DNA of 64,000 nt, from assembly GCA_033782935.1 (NCBI GenBank), contig JAWQEG010001444.1, positions 1 to 64,000 of the forward strand, read 5' to 3'. The notes under the pieces were generated by a model. The model did not search any database and had not been told where the DNA came from. It saw only the letters and a program-made list of their open reading frames with translations. Made by a program: the position numbers and the translations under genes. Below, piece by piece: positions 9,949 through 19,460 of the stretch (its first letter is position 1; each line of letters opens with the position of its first letter). This DNA is from Petrolisthes cinctipes (Eukaryota > Arthropoda > Malacostraca > Decapoda > Porcellanidae).

Positions 9949-10008
<60 letters not shown>

Positions 10009-10236
10009 GACACACACACACACACACACACACAAACAAAGGGAAACAGGATATAGACTGAAGAAAGACCAAATTTAGGAGGGATAATAAATTTCAAGAT
10101 AGAAAAACTTACAACATGTCTTAATAGTAAATTAAAAAACTTTTAAGACGGACTGTTATTGTTTGTTGTTGTTGTTGTGATCTATAGACAGGCATGGGGC
10201 CAATTTAGTTGTAACTCGAATTCATTAATATTGCAG

Positions 10237-10283
<47 letters not shown>

Positions 10284-10490
10284 GGGAGTTTTAATTCTGA
10301 TCATGTATAATTAAAAACAACAACAGCGACGACTTCAATTCGAAATGTTCACACTACATAGGATATTTTTTACTAAAGCTAAGAAAAATCGTCATTATAC
10401 TCCTTCAACACATAAAGTTTCGAACATTGTATGTGTGTGTTTACAACCAAGTATACAGACAGTGTATGTGTGTGTGTGTGTGTGTGTGTT
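9172..10490. repeat. SSR-rich part of intron 3
   Basis: (TTA)n around 9247-9303, (GA)n around 9522-9578, a purine block of GGAAGGAAG units with GAAAAGTAAAA spacers at 9690-9950, (GA)n at 9951-10004, (CA)n at 10009-10034, (ATA)n at 10240-10281 and (TG)n at 10465-10490. 10427-10465 holds, reversed, the CTTGGTTGTA unit discussed at 13189. Confidence 0.85.
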
Positions 10491-10504
10491 CTTATTTGTA
10501 TCTT

Positions 10505-11575
10505 TACAGGATTGAGTCAAGCTCGTAATGTCCCGTTATCTAAAGCCCAATTATCATATTTTTCTTTAAAGTTATGTATGTTTTTGACACACACCACTTT
10601 TTCTGGTCATTTGTTCCATTGGTTTATTACTCTTTTTGGAAAGGTATATTTCTGTACATCTTTATCTCTTCTTCTTTTAATTAATTTCTTACTGTGACCT
10701 CTCATTGTAGGTATTCCTTATTGACACAAGTTCTCTATATATATCTTTTCTTTTTCTGTGACACATTTGTAAACCATAATCATATCTCCTCTTTTTCGTC
10801 TTTCTTCCAGTTTAGGTAACTTTAGTTTCTCTATTGTTTCTTCATAGCTTAGTTCTACACTTGGTAGCCATCTTGTTGCTGCTCTTTGCACTTTTTCTAA
10901 TTTGGTGATATGTTTCTTTAAATGTGGGTTCCATACTACTGCAGCATATTCCAAGGTAGGCCTTATAAAGGATGTGATTATTTTCTTGACCATTTCTTCG
11001 TCTATATAAGTGAAGGCCACGCTCAGATTTGCTGACAATGTATACATGTTTCTCACTTTTAATACCCAACATAAAATTTCATCAGGTCCACTTGCTTTAG
11101 TTTTATCCACAGCTTTCAGCTCTTTTTCTATTTCTAATCTGCTCACCTCAAACTCTCTTAGTTTTTGTTTGTGTTTGAATTTTTTTCTGGTGTGAATACA
11201 TTTTCCTTAATGAATACAGACTGGAATTTGTGTTTAAAATTTCGCAGATTGTTATTCTGTATACCTGTACATTTTTCCTTCATTCATAATGTTTTGAATT
11301 TTGTCCTTCACTTTGGTTTTGCATTTAATATAACTGTAGAATAGCTTGGTTGTTACTTACTTTTATTAATAATGTCTTTCTGATATTCCACTTGGGCTTC
11401 TCTTCTTATCTTGGTATATCCATTTTTTTTTTTTTTTTAATTTATTATATGATCTTTCACCGCCATGTCTTCTGAATCTGTTCCATAAGGTGTCTCTCTT
11501 TTTCTTGGCTTCTATACATTCACCATTAAACCACTGTTTGATTTTGTTAGTTTTTGTGTGTTTTTTGTGGGATAT
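10505..11575 (-). pseudogene. CR1-like LINE remnant with deleted reverse transcriptase core
   Basis: Read on the minus strand. At about 11480-11560 the linker between endonuclease and reverse transcriptase is recognisable (KQWFNGECIEAKKKR). From 11146 come KAVDKTKASGPDEIL, the first RT motif, then after a jump YTLSANLSVAFTYIDEE and the C-terminal block TLEYAAVVWNPHLKK, KLEKVQRAATRW and YEETIEKLKLPKLEERRK. The RT palm, including the catalytic YADD region, is missing. A terminal block (KYTFPKRVINQWNK) with stops follows down to about 10510. A dead, internally deleted copy inside intron 3. Confidence 0.8.
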
Positions 11576-11859
11576 ATTTCATCACTCCTTCGTTATATAT
11601 TCTGCATAAACTTAGATATTGATCATTTATGTTTTCAACTTCCATCATTTCGTTCCAGTTAATGTTTCTGAAATACTTTTTTAATTCATTGTAGTTCCCC
11701 TTCTAAAGTTTTTTTTATCTTGTTTGGTTTGACTTCGACTTCTATTTTGTCATGCTACTAAGAAATCCCATTTCATCACAACTGTGTGTGTGTGTGTGTT
11801 CTTCCTAATCCCATTTTGACTTAATAAGATTGTGCAAGAAAAAGAGGAGTTGTGTGTGT

Positions 11860-12255
11860 TGTTGATGTTCCCCTGGGGCAGAATGGCTCTGGTAGCAGTG
11901 AAATAGCAAATTAAAATAAAGGAGGGGCTGGCCCTATATGCCTGAGCTACCGAAGCACATCCCAGGGAAACGGGACCAGAGCTTACTGGACCAGGGAGTC
12001 TGGGGACCTCCTACCGCCAAGGAGGTTGGGGAGGTCTTTGATCCCACAGCCAGTGCTGTGGGCCCAAGTCCAAGTTACCACAAGAGCTACAAGTGGGGCT
12101 GCACTTTCCATGAGACCAGCCCTGAAGAGACCATAAGGGGGGGGAGGGAGTTTACACTGCTGCATGCAAAGGGAAATGCACCCCCTGTGTGCTGGCGGTC
12201 CACACAGTAGTGAAAAAAAAAAAATGCCTCCGGTTGCAGTACACTTCACGTGGAT
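11860..12255. repeat. dispersed GC-richer repeat (SINE-like, unnamed)
   Basis: Starts with GTTGATGTTCCCCTGGGGCA; nearly the same start (GTTGATGTTCTCCCGGGGCA) recurs at 17867. The body is much more GC-rich than its surroundings and ends near an A run (12214-12225). No coding or tRNA-like promoter found, so the class is unknown. 12256-13188 has a (TG)n at 12425-12453 and a C run at 13127, otherwise nothing recognised. Confidence 0.45.
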
Positions 12256-12423
12256 TTTTAATCCATGTGGGCAGATCTCATCAAATTCACTAGAAAGTTA
12301 CCAGATCCTACAACAATCTTTTTTCTAGCCCTGTGGGGGATGGATAATATTCACATAGAATAAAATCAGCCCCCCTGGGCAGAGTTGTGTATGTGTGTGT
12401 TGTTACGGTAAGTATTAATACAA

Positions 12424-12456
<33 letters not shown>

Positions 12457-13188
12457 GAAGTGGCCTCTCATGCACTTATCTTGAGCGACATCACAAGTAG
12501 TTAATGGTATTTTCAAAACACTGTGGCCTAGTGTGTGGGTTTATTATATGACGCGTGCCTCAGTACCAGACAGTGTTGCCAACCTAACCGAATCACAAGA
12601 CCACCTCCTCTGTCTGAGCTCGCCAAAACCACACTCACAATAACCTCTTATATTCAAGTGCCCACCAATAATTTATCTATATATACTCAACTGCTGCAAG
12701 CACACACTCCTCCGTCTGTACACGCCAAGACAACACTCACACTAACCTCTTATATTCAAGTGTTATATGCAAGCTCAGTTCATAGATTATATAAAAGGGT
12801 TCAAGTATACTGTATACAAAACGTCTTGATAACACTGACTACAAGATGATTGACTGACTGGCTGGCTTGCTGTGTATTTTATTTGGGTGTGCATCTTGGC
12901 TAGCTCAAGTGGATGGATGTATCTTTACAAAGTGGGGTCCTTACCATTATAGCTCTAGTCTCCCTCCCTCACGCCCACCACTTGTCTTATGGGGTGTAAA
13001 GTGAAGTGTACAGTCATCCACCCAAGTCCGTTCCCACCCCTCCTCATACATGGGTCTATATTTCTTTCAGCAGATTGTTTTTTTTTTTAGGGCCGTAAGT
13101 TGCAAAGTTGCCTCAATGCTTGTGCACCCCCCCCCCCACCACACACACAACAACAACAACAACAACAACAACAACGTGAACTGTCTAC

Positions 13189-13372
13189 TTGGTTGTAGGT
13201 ACTGTACACACACACACACACACACACATACATATACATACACACACTATCTATATACTTGGTTGTAGGTACTGTACACACACACACACATATATACATA
13301 CACACACTATCTATATACTTGGTTGTAGGTACTGTACACATCCACACACATATTCATACACACACACACTGT
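13189..13372. repeat. ~60-base minisatellite (CTTGGTTGTAGGTACTGTAC + CA run)
   Basis: Three tandem units, each CTTGGTTGTAGGTACTGTAC followed by a CA/ATACATA run and ACTATCTATATA. The array ends directly against the CR1-like fragment at 13370. The same unit recurs at about 13785-13855, and reversed at 10427-10490, in both cases just beyond a LINE 3' end. Confidence 0.85.
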
Positions 13373-13696
13373 CTTACGAAGAAAGACTAGAGAAACTGGA
13401 GCTACCTCTGCACCCCAGGATAGGGAGACTAAGAGATTACAATGTACAAACGTTTAAGAGGATTGGATCGACTGGATAGAGATGATCTTTTGATGGATGT
13501 TGGGAGAACAAGAAAACATGATTACAAACTGAGCAAAGATGGTTGCCACAAAGATATAAACAAATTTAGCTTCCCGAACAGAAGTATAGATGTCTGGAAT
13601 GGGTTGGAGGGGAAGGTGGTGCGGGCAAGGAATATTCATATGTTTAAAATTAGTCTGGATAAAAGTAGTCATGGAGACGGGACAATACGAACCTAG
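13370..13696 (+). pseudogene. CR1-like LINE 3' end, frameshifted
   Basis: C-terminal end of a reverse transcriptase ORF in two frames. LSYEERLEKLELPLHPR in one frame gives way near 13442-13479 to RLRGLDRLDRDDLLM, HDYKLSKDGC, INKFSFPNRSIDVWNGL and GDGTIRT, stopping at 13694. This is the usual tail of arthropod CR1-like ORF2 proteins. A 3' untranslated tail follows (about 13697-13775, with AGTAGGTAAATACAAC), then (CA)n. 5'-truncated and dead. Confidence 0.8.
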
Positions 13697-13775
13697 CTCA
13701 GATCCTGTATTTATTTTATTTTTTTATTTTTTTTGTATACTACAAGTAGGTAAATACAACAACGTAAATACACAC

Positions 13776-13860
13776 ACACACACACTATCTGTATACTGTA
13801 CTTGGTTATAGGTACAGTACAACACACACACACACACACACACTGTCTAGTTGGTTAAAG
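13776..13860. repeat. (CA)n tail with CTTGGTTATAGG unit
   Basis: CA run, ACTATCTGTATACTGTACTTGG, a second CA run and ACTGTCTAGTTGGTT. The same unit as the minisatellite at 13189, here as the downstream tail of the LINE fragment. Confidence 0.7.
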
Positions 13861-14127
13861 GTTATCTGGAGCTCCACACAGTTACATACTTACTGTATGT
13901 TGTATGTATCTATTCATTCCCTGATATAATAAAGAAAGGAAGGAAATATTTTTATAAATTGCTATCACGGTACAGTAGTTCAAAAATCTTACCATTACCA
14001 ATCCTTATATGAAATTAACCATTTACTGAAACTTTCCCCCGTGCCATTTCGGAACTTAGGTGGGTTATTATTCTTAGTAAAGGAAGTTTTGGAGTAATGA
14101 TGTATGGATGGGAGATTCTAATCTTGA

Positions 14128-14255
14128 AGGCTACTGACTGATTTCTCCTAAATATGCTAGAAAACAACAGACTAATAATAGTGATCTGTTCCGTGGCATA
14201 TGGTTTGGAGGAATAAGTTTCAGTACCTTCCAATTCACCGACAAAATGAATCGTT
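14128..14255. mobile_element. TTAA fold-back MITE, degenerate copy
   Basis: Left half CTGATTTCTCCTAAATATGC, right half GTGGCATATGGTTTGGAGGA, forming a weak hairpin. It lies just upstream of exon 4. No clear TTAA remains. Confidence 0.55.
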
Positions 14256-14279
14256 AATTAATGTTATTTGTGTCCATAG

Positions 14280-14345
14280 GGCTGCAGGAATGAAAGAGCG
14301 TCCAAACTGAAGACCTTCGCCAGGACTAACCCTTCAGAGATCAAT
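14280..14345 (+). CDS. Gyc76C: Gyc76C exon 4: ligand-binding domain
   Basis: Residues 174-195, a 66-base microexon-sized piece in phase 0. It reads GCRNERASKLKTFARTNPSE, completing the SYGC motif begun in exon 3 and giving the FARTxP motif typical of the family. Acceptor TGTCCATAG, donor AAT|GTGAGT. Confidence 0.93.
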
Positions 14346-14374
14346 GTGAGTTTTATTTAATGTATATTCTTCAC

Positions 14375-14594
14375 GTGTGGCGTAGGGAAGTGGCGTCCCC
14401 ATTGCCCACCATTCTACGATTCAGGGGGAGGGAGTGAGGTTTGCAGTCCCCACTCTCTATTATAACAATGACTCCACCAATGGTTCAAATAGCATTGGAG
14501 CTTGACCCCTTGTCTGTCGGGGGTACTACACTGGCGCTAGAGCCTCCTCACCCCATGAAAAAAGGGAATTGGGGTATTGATGATGATGATGATG
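14375..14594. repeat. possible SINE-like repeat ending in (GAT)n
   Basis: GC-richer block inside intron 4 that ends in GGGGTATT and a GATGATGATGATGAT tail, a common end for short retroelements. Only one copy is seen here, so its class is unproven. Confidence 0.3.
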
Positions 14595-14649
14595 ATATTC
14601 TTCACGTGACTTTTATCTCTGTTTTATTTTTAAGATTGTTTCATTTGGC

Positions 14650-14812
14650 TTAAGGGGAAAATACACTTCTGGGGTGTACAGTAGAGTGCCTTGATTCCTC
14701 CAAAGTATGCCAGGAAACAGGACCAGATTAGCAAATATAATGGTGGCCCTTTACTTGGAATAGTTTGAAGGAATCAGTTGCTCCTGATTGACCAACACTA
14801 CTACTCCCTTAA
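14650..14812. mobile_element. TTAA fold-back MITE, clear copy
   Basis: Starts TTAAGGGGAAAATACAC and ends CTACTCCCTTAA. Half-arms TTGATTCCTCCAAAGTATGC and GGAATAGTTTGAAGGAATCA pair as a hairpin. 163 bases, no coding capacity. One of the reference copies of the family. Confidence 0.8.
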
Positions 14813-15270
14813 TTCGGCCACATTCCTTGGTTTCTGTTGTATATCTTACTGATTTATCCAGCCTGTATAGTGTACCCTTCAGACAAGTAATGTATTTAAC
14901 ATAGGTACTGTAATGTACTGTACTCAGTATTATACCAAGTAATTATACTCTCACTTGGGAAACCTCACTGATCCAATAAGTTAAAAAGATAAGTTTATTT
15001 TCGTAACTTCTATGGATTCACATTGCCATATATTTTGTACATAAGTTCTGTAAGTCAGTTCATGTGCTCAATCATCAGTATTCTCACGTGTAAATCATCG
15101 TTCCTGTTAATTGAGATAATTGGATGCAATACATTTTGGTTTTCATCACACTGTAAGGAAATGAAGACGAGAGTATAATATTTTTCTACCTCCATCCATG
15201 TGTCAAATGAGCCTGAGAATGTTTTATACTGTACCATCCCTTTCTCACTGATAAGTCTTCGAACGTTCTC

Positions 15271-15356
15271 ATACAACTGCCAGCACTGATAACGGATACA
15301 GGAGACGAGGACTGACAACGCTGACTTTATAACATTATAAGTGCTGGCAGCTGTAC
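15271..15356. mobile_element. solo hairpin MITE (CAGTTGCC/CAGCTGCC family)
   Basis: 86 bases with ends ATACAACTGCCAGCACT and AGTGCTGGCAGCTGTAC; arms of about 20 bases. Related to module III at 5963-6066. Lies 84 bases upstream of exon 5. Confidence 0.65.
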
Positions 15357-15440
15357 ATACAATAACTCCACATTACACACAGCACCTCTCAGTTCTCCCT
15401 AATGTCTTTTCTGTTATTAAATCAACCCACTTACTTACAG

Positions 15441-15639
15441 ATTATCCGGACAACAGTGGCCACTTTGAAGCACAACAACTGGACCCAATTCTCCATCATC
15501 TACCAAGTGGACCAAGAGAGTACCATGGAGACACTGAGGGCAGAGGCTCACAGGGAGAACATGACCATCAAACATGTGAGGCCGTTCAACAAGGATAAGC
15601 TCTCACTCATCTTCCAAGATACGAAGAACACCACCAGGA
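15441..15639 (+). CDS. Gyc76C: Gyc76C exon 5: ligand-binding domain
   Basis: Residues 196-262 plus one base of the next codon (phase 1). Contains VATLKHNNWTQFSIIYQ, the NWT sequon at 208 and the domain-crossing strand, then RENMTIKHVRPFNKD. Acceptor TTACTTACAG, donor GGA|GTAAGA. Confidence 0.93.
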
Positions 15640-15835
15640 GTAAGATGGATGGAGGGTTGAATGTTCATTGTTAGTTCATTGTTGTAGTTGTCCTGTCCAG
15701 TCTATGTACAGTATTGTAATATATCAATAGTCTTCTGTACTCTTGTTGGTGTCCTTTCGATTCTATGTATTGAATTAAAGAGTTGATTTGGGATGCATCA
15801 ATAGCCAATTGTACTGTTATTGTTCTCCTTCCCAG

Positions 15836-15994
15836 TCTATGTATACATTGGTCACCGGACGCTGCTGGGTGAGATGATGACAGCGATGGCAATGACTGGG
15901 GTGTTCCAAAGCAAAAGGAGTCAGAAGGAGTACCTCTTGCTCTTTATTGAACAGGAGGAATACAACCCCAATGACTGGCATGAGTATCTCTGGA
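15836..15994 (+). CDS. Gyc76C: Gyc76C exon 6: ligand-binding domain
   Basis: Residues to 314, phase 1 at both ends. RIYVYIGHRTLLGEMMTAMA matches the fly segment RIYVFLG, and MTGVF and YLLLFIEQEEY follow as in other ANF-type receptors. Acceptor TTCCCAG, donor TGGA|GTGAGT. Confidence 0.93.
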
Positions 15995-16506
15995 GTGAGT
16001 AGTTCATTGGTTTGTACAGTTGGCCACAGGAATTCTTACACAGGCTATATGGTAATAGAGGTAATTATTCTGGAAGTAGTGCAATAAATATAGTCAACCA
16101 AATGACTCGGTGAGAGCAAAACGACAAATTAATAATAATGTTGTAGTGTAGTCAAGTAGTCTTACATTTTCTATATGTTGTAAACCCATAAATATAACAG
16201 CATGTGTATGAATTCTTGTGGCCAATAGTACATAATAGTTGTGGAGGATGGATGACTTGACATTGAAGAGTCCGTCACACACAAATACCTTACTGTACTG
16301 TACTTTACCTACTTCCTTCATCCCTCTAAATAAAGCTTTCAGCCTCATGGTAGATAAAGAAGTACAGTGAACATATAGAGTTATAGACAAAAAGAAATGA
16401 TGAACATAATTAAAAGAATAACTGGCAATAACCTCCACTTCCCCCTCCCCCCATCACACACATACAACACAACACATATACAAATACATATTGATCCCGA
16501 CGACAG

Positions 16507-16700
16507 ACTTCCAAACTGAGTCCGAGACAGAAAGCAAGAAAAGGAAATGCCTGGAAATGGACCTACTCACCCTGGACGGACAGTTCATGGTGGTGGCCAA
16601 CCGTCCCTCCGAGCACCCAGATATCGAGGAGAGGGTCAGGGAATACAACCGTCGCCTCCCCTTCTGCCTGGACAGCTACGCCGACAACCAGTACTACAGG
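16507..16700 (+). CDS. Gyc76C: Gyc76C exon 7: ligand-binding domain
   Basis: Residues 315-379. A charged loop (ETESKKRKC) is followed by LDGQFMVVANRPSEHPDIEE, matching the fly SLLVVAST.PPTKDY segment, and LPFCLDSY. It ends in phase 0 at AGG|GTAAGC. The acceptor (GACGACAG) has no pyrimidine tract within 45 bases; the nearest C-rich tract (about 16435-16453) is followed by no other AG, suggesting a distant branch point. Confidence 0.88.
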
Positions 16701-17078
16701 GTAAGCACGCCACACACTGCTGGCATTCATTCCGGTACCGTACCAGATGATTGATAGGACTTGTGGTTACAGTGTAGTACAGGTATATAATTATGCATAG
16801 GATTTGTAGCTGTTGTTGAGGCTCTGGTCCAGGTTGAGTTTATAATTATTAATATGGCTGATATTCTTGTTGACTTTATAATTAATAGGACTTGTAGCTG
16901 CTATTGACATTCTGATTCTGGTTGAGATACTTTTGTTTTAATATGTGGGTCCGTGATTATCTAAGAAGCATTATGGGCTAAGTGATAACCAAGGCCAGTG
17001 ATTTAACTGTATGTATGCCGTACTATAATGTCGATTGAGCCATCTCACTGATCATCATTGTCACTTAGTCTATGGCTC

Positions 17079-17239
17079 TTAAGGGGATAGTATAATTTTA
17101 GTACATTAGAGCACCTTGATTCCTCCAAAGTCTGCCAGGAAATGGAACCATATTAACAAAAATAATGGTGGTCTGTTCCTTGGAATAGATTAAAGGTTTC
17201 AGTTACTCCAGATTTACCATCACTATACTACCCCCTTAA
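17079..17239. mobile_element. TTAA fold-back MITE, clear copy
   Basis: Starts TTAAGGGGATAGTATAA and ends CTATACTACCCCCTTAA, so both the TTAA and the adjoining 12 or so bases are inverted copies. Half-arms TTGATTCCTCCAAAGTCTGC and GGAATAGATTAAAGG. 161 bases. The best definition of the family termini in this window. Confidence 0.85.
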
Positions 17240-17858
17240 TGTGTATGACCCTCATTGGTACAGGACCATATGCTAATTGGATTAGGTATTGAGAACAAAG
17301 ATACTGTAGGTATTATACAGTGATAAGTCAAGAGAGAGAACCAGATGTAGGAATGAGAGAATTAAAGTGAGAGAACAGAGAACTAAGCAGAGGGAAGAGT
17401 TGTTAAATACATACAGTATATGAGTCAGATTTGTGGAGAAACACAAACAATATATGGGATGGTAGAATAAGCAAGACATTAATCTATGAGTTGTTTGATG
17501 TATAAGAGAATGTATAATTATCTATACTGTGCTGTAGATTTTTTTTCTTGGCAAAAATGTACTGCACTGGTTCTCTCATCTACTCTTAATTTATATGACC
17601 AGTTGGTGGTATACTCATTGCTGTATTTAGAGCCATAGCCAACACAATGATTGGTCCTCTGAAGCTCTAGTAGACCGACACTCAGGCAAAGGACATATGA
17701 AGGATAGAATCTTGTGTAGGCAAGATCAGTGGAGAGGTGCCCTAGGATTTTCAAAACAATTGTTGAAGGATATTCATGTTTGGAGTATGGCTAGGACTAA
17801 GTGACCAAGCATTTACTAATAGATATTTTGTTAATATATATTCTACTGTATTGTACAG

Positions 17859-17990
17859 TTGTTGTTGTTGATGTTCTCCCGGGGCAGAATGGCCTCCTGC
17901 CCCACAGACAGTTATTTACTATATTTAATTAAAGAGCCTTATTTTATGGGGAGGAATTGAACGGTGTCCATTTGCAGGAGAGTATGTTGA
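17859..17990. repeat. second copy of the 11860-type dispersed repeat (fragment)
   Basis: GTTGATGTTCTCCCGGGGCA then GAATGGC matches the start of the repeat at 11860; similarity fades after about 40 bases. Confidence 0.4.
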
Positions 17991-18389
17991 TAGTGTATGT
18001 ATATATTTTTTCAGATCTACAAACATATATTAATGTTGCACTAACCCAATATATTGATAATTATTTGACTTTACAGAATATAGTAGTTGTCTCAGTTTAT
18101 AAAAAGGGTCAACTTGCTTTAATTATTGATTAAAATATCAGCACTGTCTATACTCTTGTGTTTTGAGACTAATGCAAGGATGTTCTCTTCACCTTCAGTA
18201 CCACAGTAACCATCACTGTGTACTGTGCAGGTACAGCCTGAAATTTAATTTACAGAATAGTAGTTAGGCCTACACATTTAAATTTCTTATTTATTTGCAT
18301 ATACATGTATATATATGTGTGCTCTAAATTACAGGCTGAGAAATAATATTCCGGACATATTGCAACGTGTCATCACGTTTTGACTTTCC

Positions 18390-18557
18390 TTAAAAGGGGA
18401 AGATGTTATTAACAAATTAAAGGTTAATGATTCCACCAAACTGTGCCACAATGCTCACAACCGAGGCTACACTGAGGTACAGGTTGTCTGTTTTTTGACA
18501 CAGTTTGGAAGAGTTGAAGCCTCCAATTTGCCAGGAACATCATACTTATCCTCTTAA
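18390..18557. mobile_element. TTAA fold-back MITE copy
   Basis: Begins TTAAAAGGGGAAGATG and ends ATCCTCTTAA. Half-arms ATGATTCCACCAAACTGTGC and GACACAGTTTGGAAG. Confidence 0.7.
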
Positions 18558-18924
18558 TATTGTAACGTACCCTCTCACCTTGAGTAGTATTGAGAGGACA
18601 TAATATTATACAGTACGTAATGTGACACAGTTTAGGATCACTCATGTCAATTGAGTACTTTTTCTGTGGTGGCTAATGATATAGATTTTCTTATGTCTGA
18701 AGATTTTTTTTTAATCAGAAATGAGAATTCTTAGTGATTCTCTTGGCACCAATATATTGTCATACTTACTGTACTTATGATACTGCATTTATAAAGGACT
18801 ACTTTACTGTACTGTACCCAAAAGATTAATGCTGCCAGACATGGAAAAAGTGCTGAATTGGCAACTATATTCGTGAACTGACAAACGATACGACTTAATC
18901 TCTGCACCAGTGAATTACAGGTTA

Positions 18925-19035
18925 CAAACGCCTCCAATAACTGTATCTCGAAACAATCAACCTCATAGTAGGTGATCTGTTTCCTGGTATAGTGAGAGGA
19001 ATTGATAGCTTTCAATTCACTGCCACAAATTTACC
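18925..19035. mobile_element. TTAA fold-back MITE, truncated copy
   Basis: GCCTCCAATAACTGTATCTCG against GGTATAGTGAGAGGAATTG, with the family's CTTTCAATTCACTG end. TTAA not preserved. Confidence 0.5.
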
Positions 19036-19323
19036 TTCATTTGATGTGTTCAGTTATAGGTACAGTATTGTTTAGTATAATTGAGGATCTTTTGTTTTTG
19101 GCTGATGTACTTTTATTGGATGATAGAGTAAGTGGGGAAACGCAGTTTAAATTAAAAGGTTCAGTATAGTTACTCCTTGGATATACAGTAGGTCAAGTAG
19201 TACTTTACCAATACGCAGGTCAAGTACAAGTTGGTATGTGTTAACTTTACTATTTATTCCTTGGAGTGAGTCTCTCCTCAGACAGCTGTGGAAGGTTAAA
19301 CAGGTCATCTCAGAATATTACTT

Positions 19324-19460
19324 AATACTTTGATGTTAAAAATGTCAAAATTAACTGAATTCTTTGATGTAAAAAATGTCAAAATTAACGAAATACTTTG
19401 ATGTTAAAAATGTCAAAATTAACTGAATACTTTAATGCTAAAAAAGTTTCAAATTAACTG
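19324..19460. repeat. 34-base tandem repeat, four copies
   Basis: Unit AATACTTTGATGTTAAAAAT then GTCAAAATTAACTG, repeated four times with a few changes; AT-rich. A (TTTA)n follows at 19629-19667. Confidence 0.85.
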
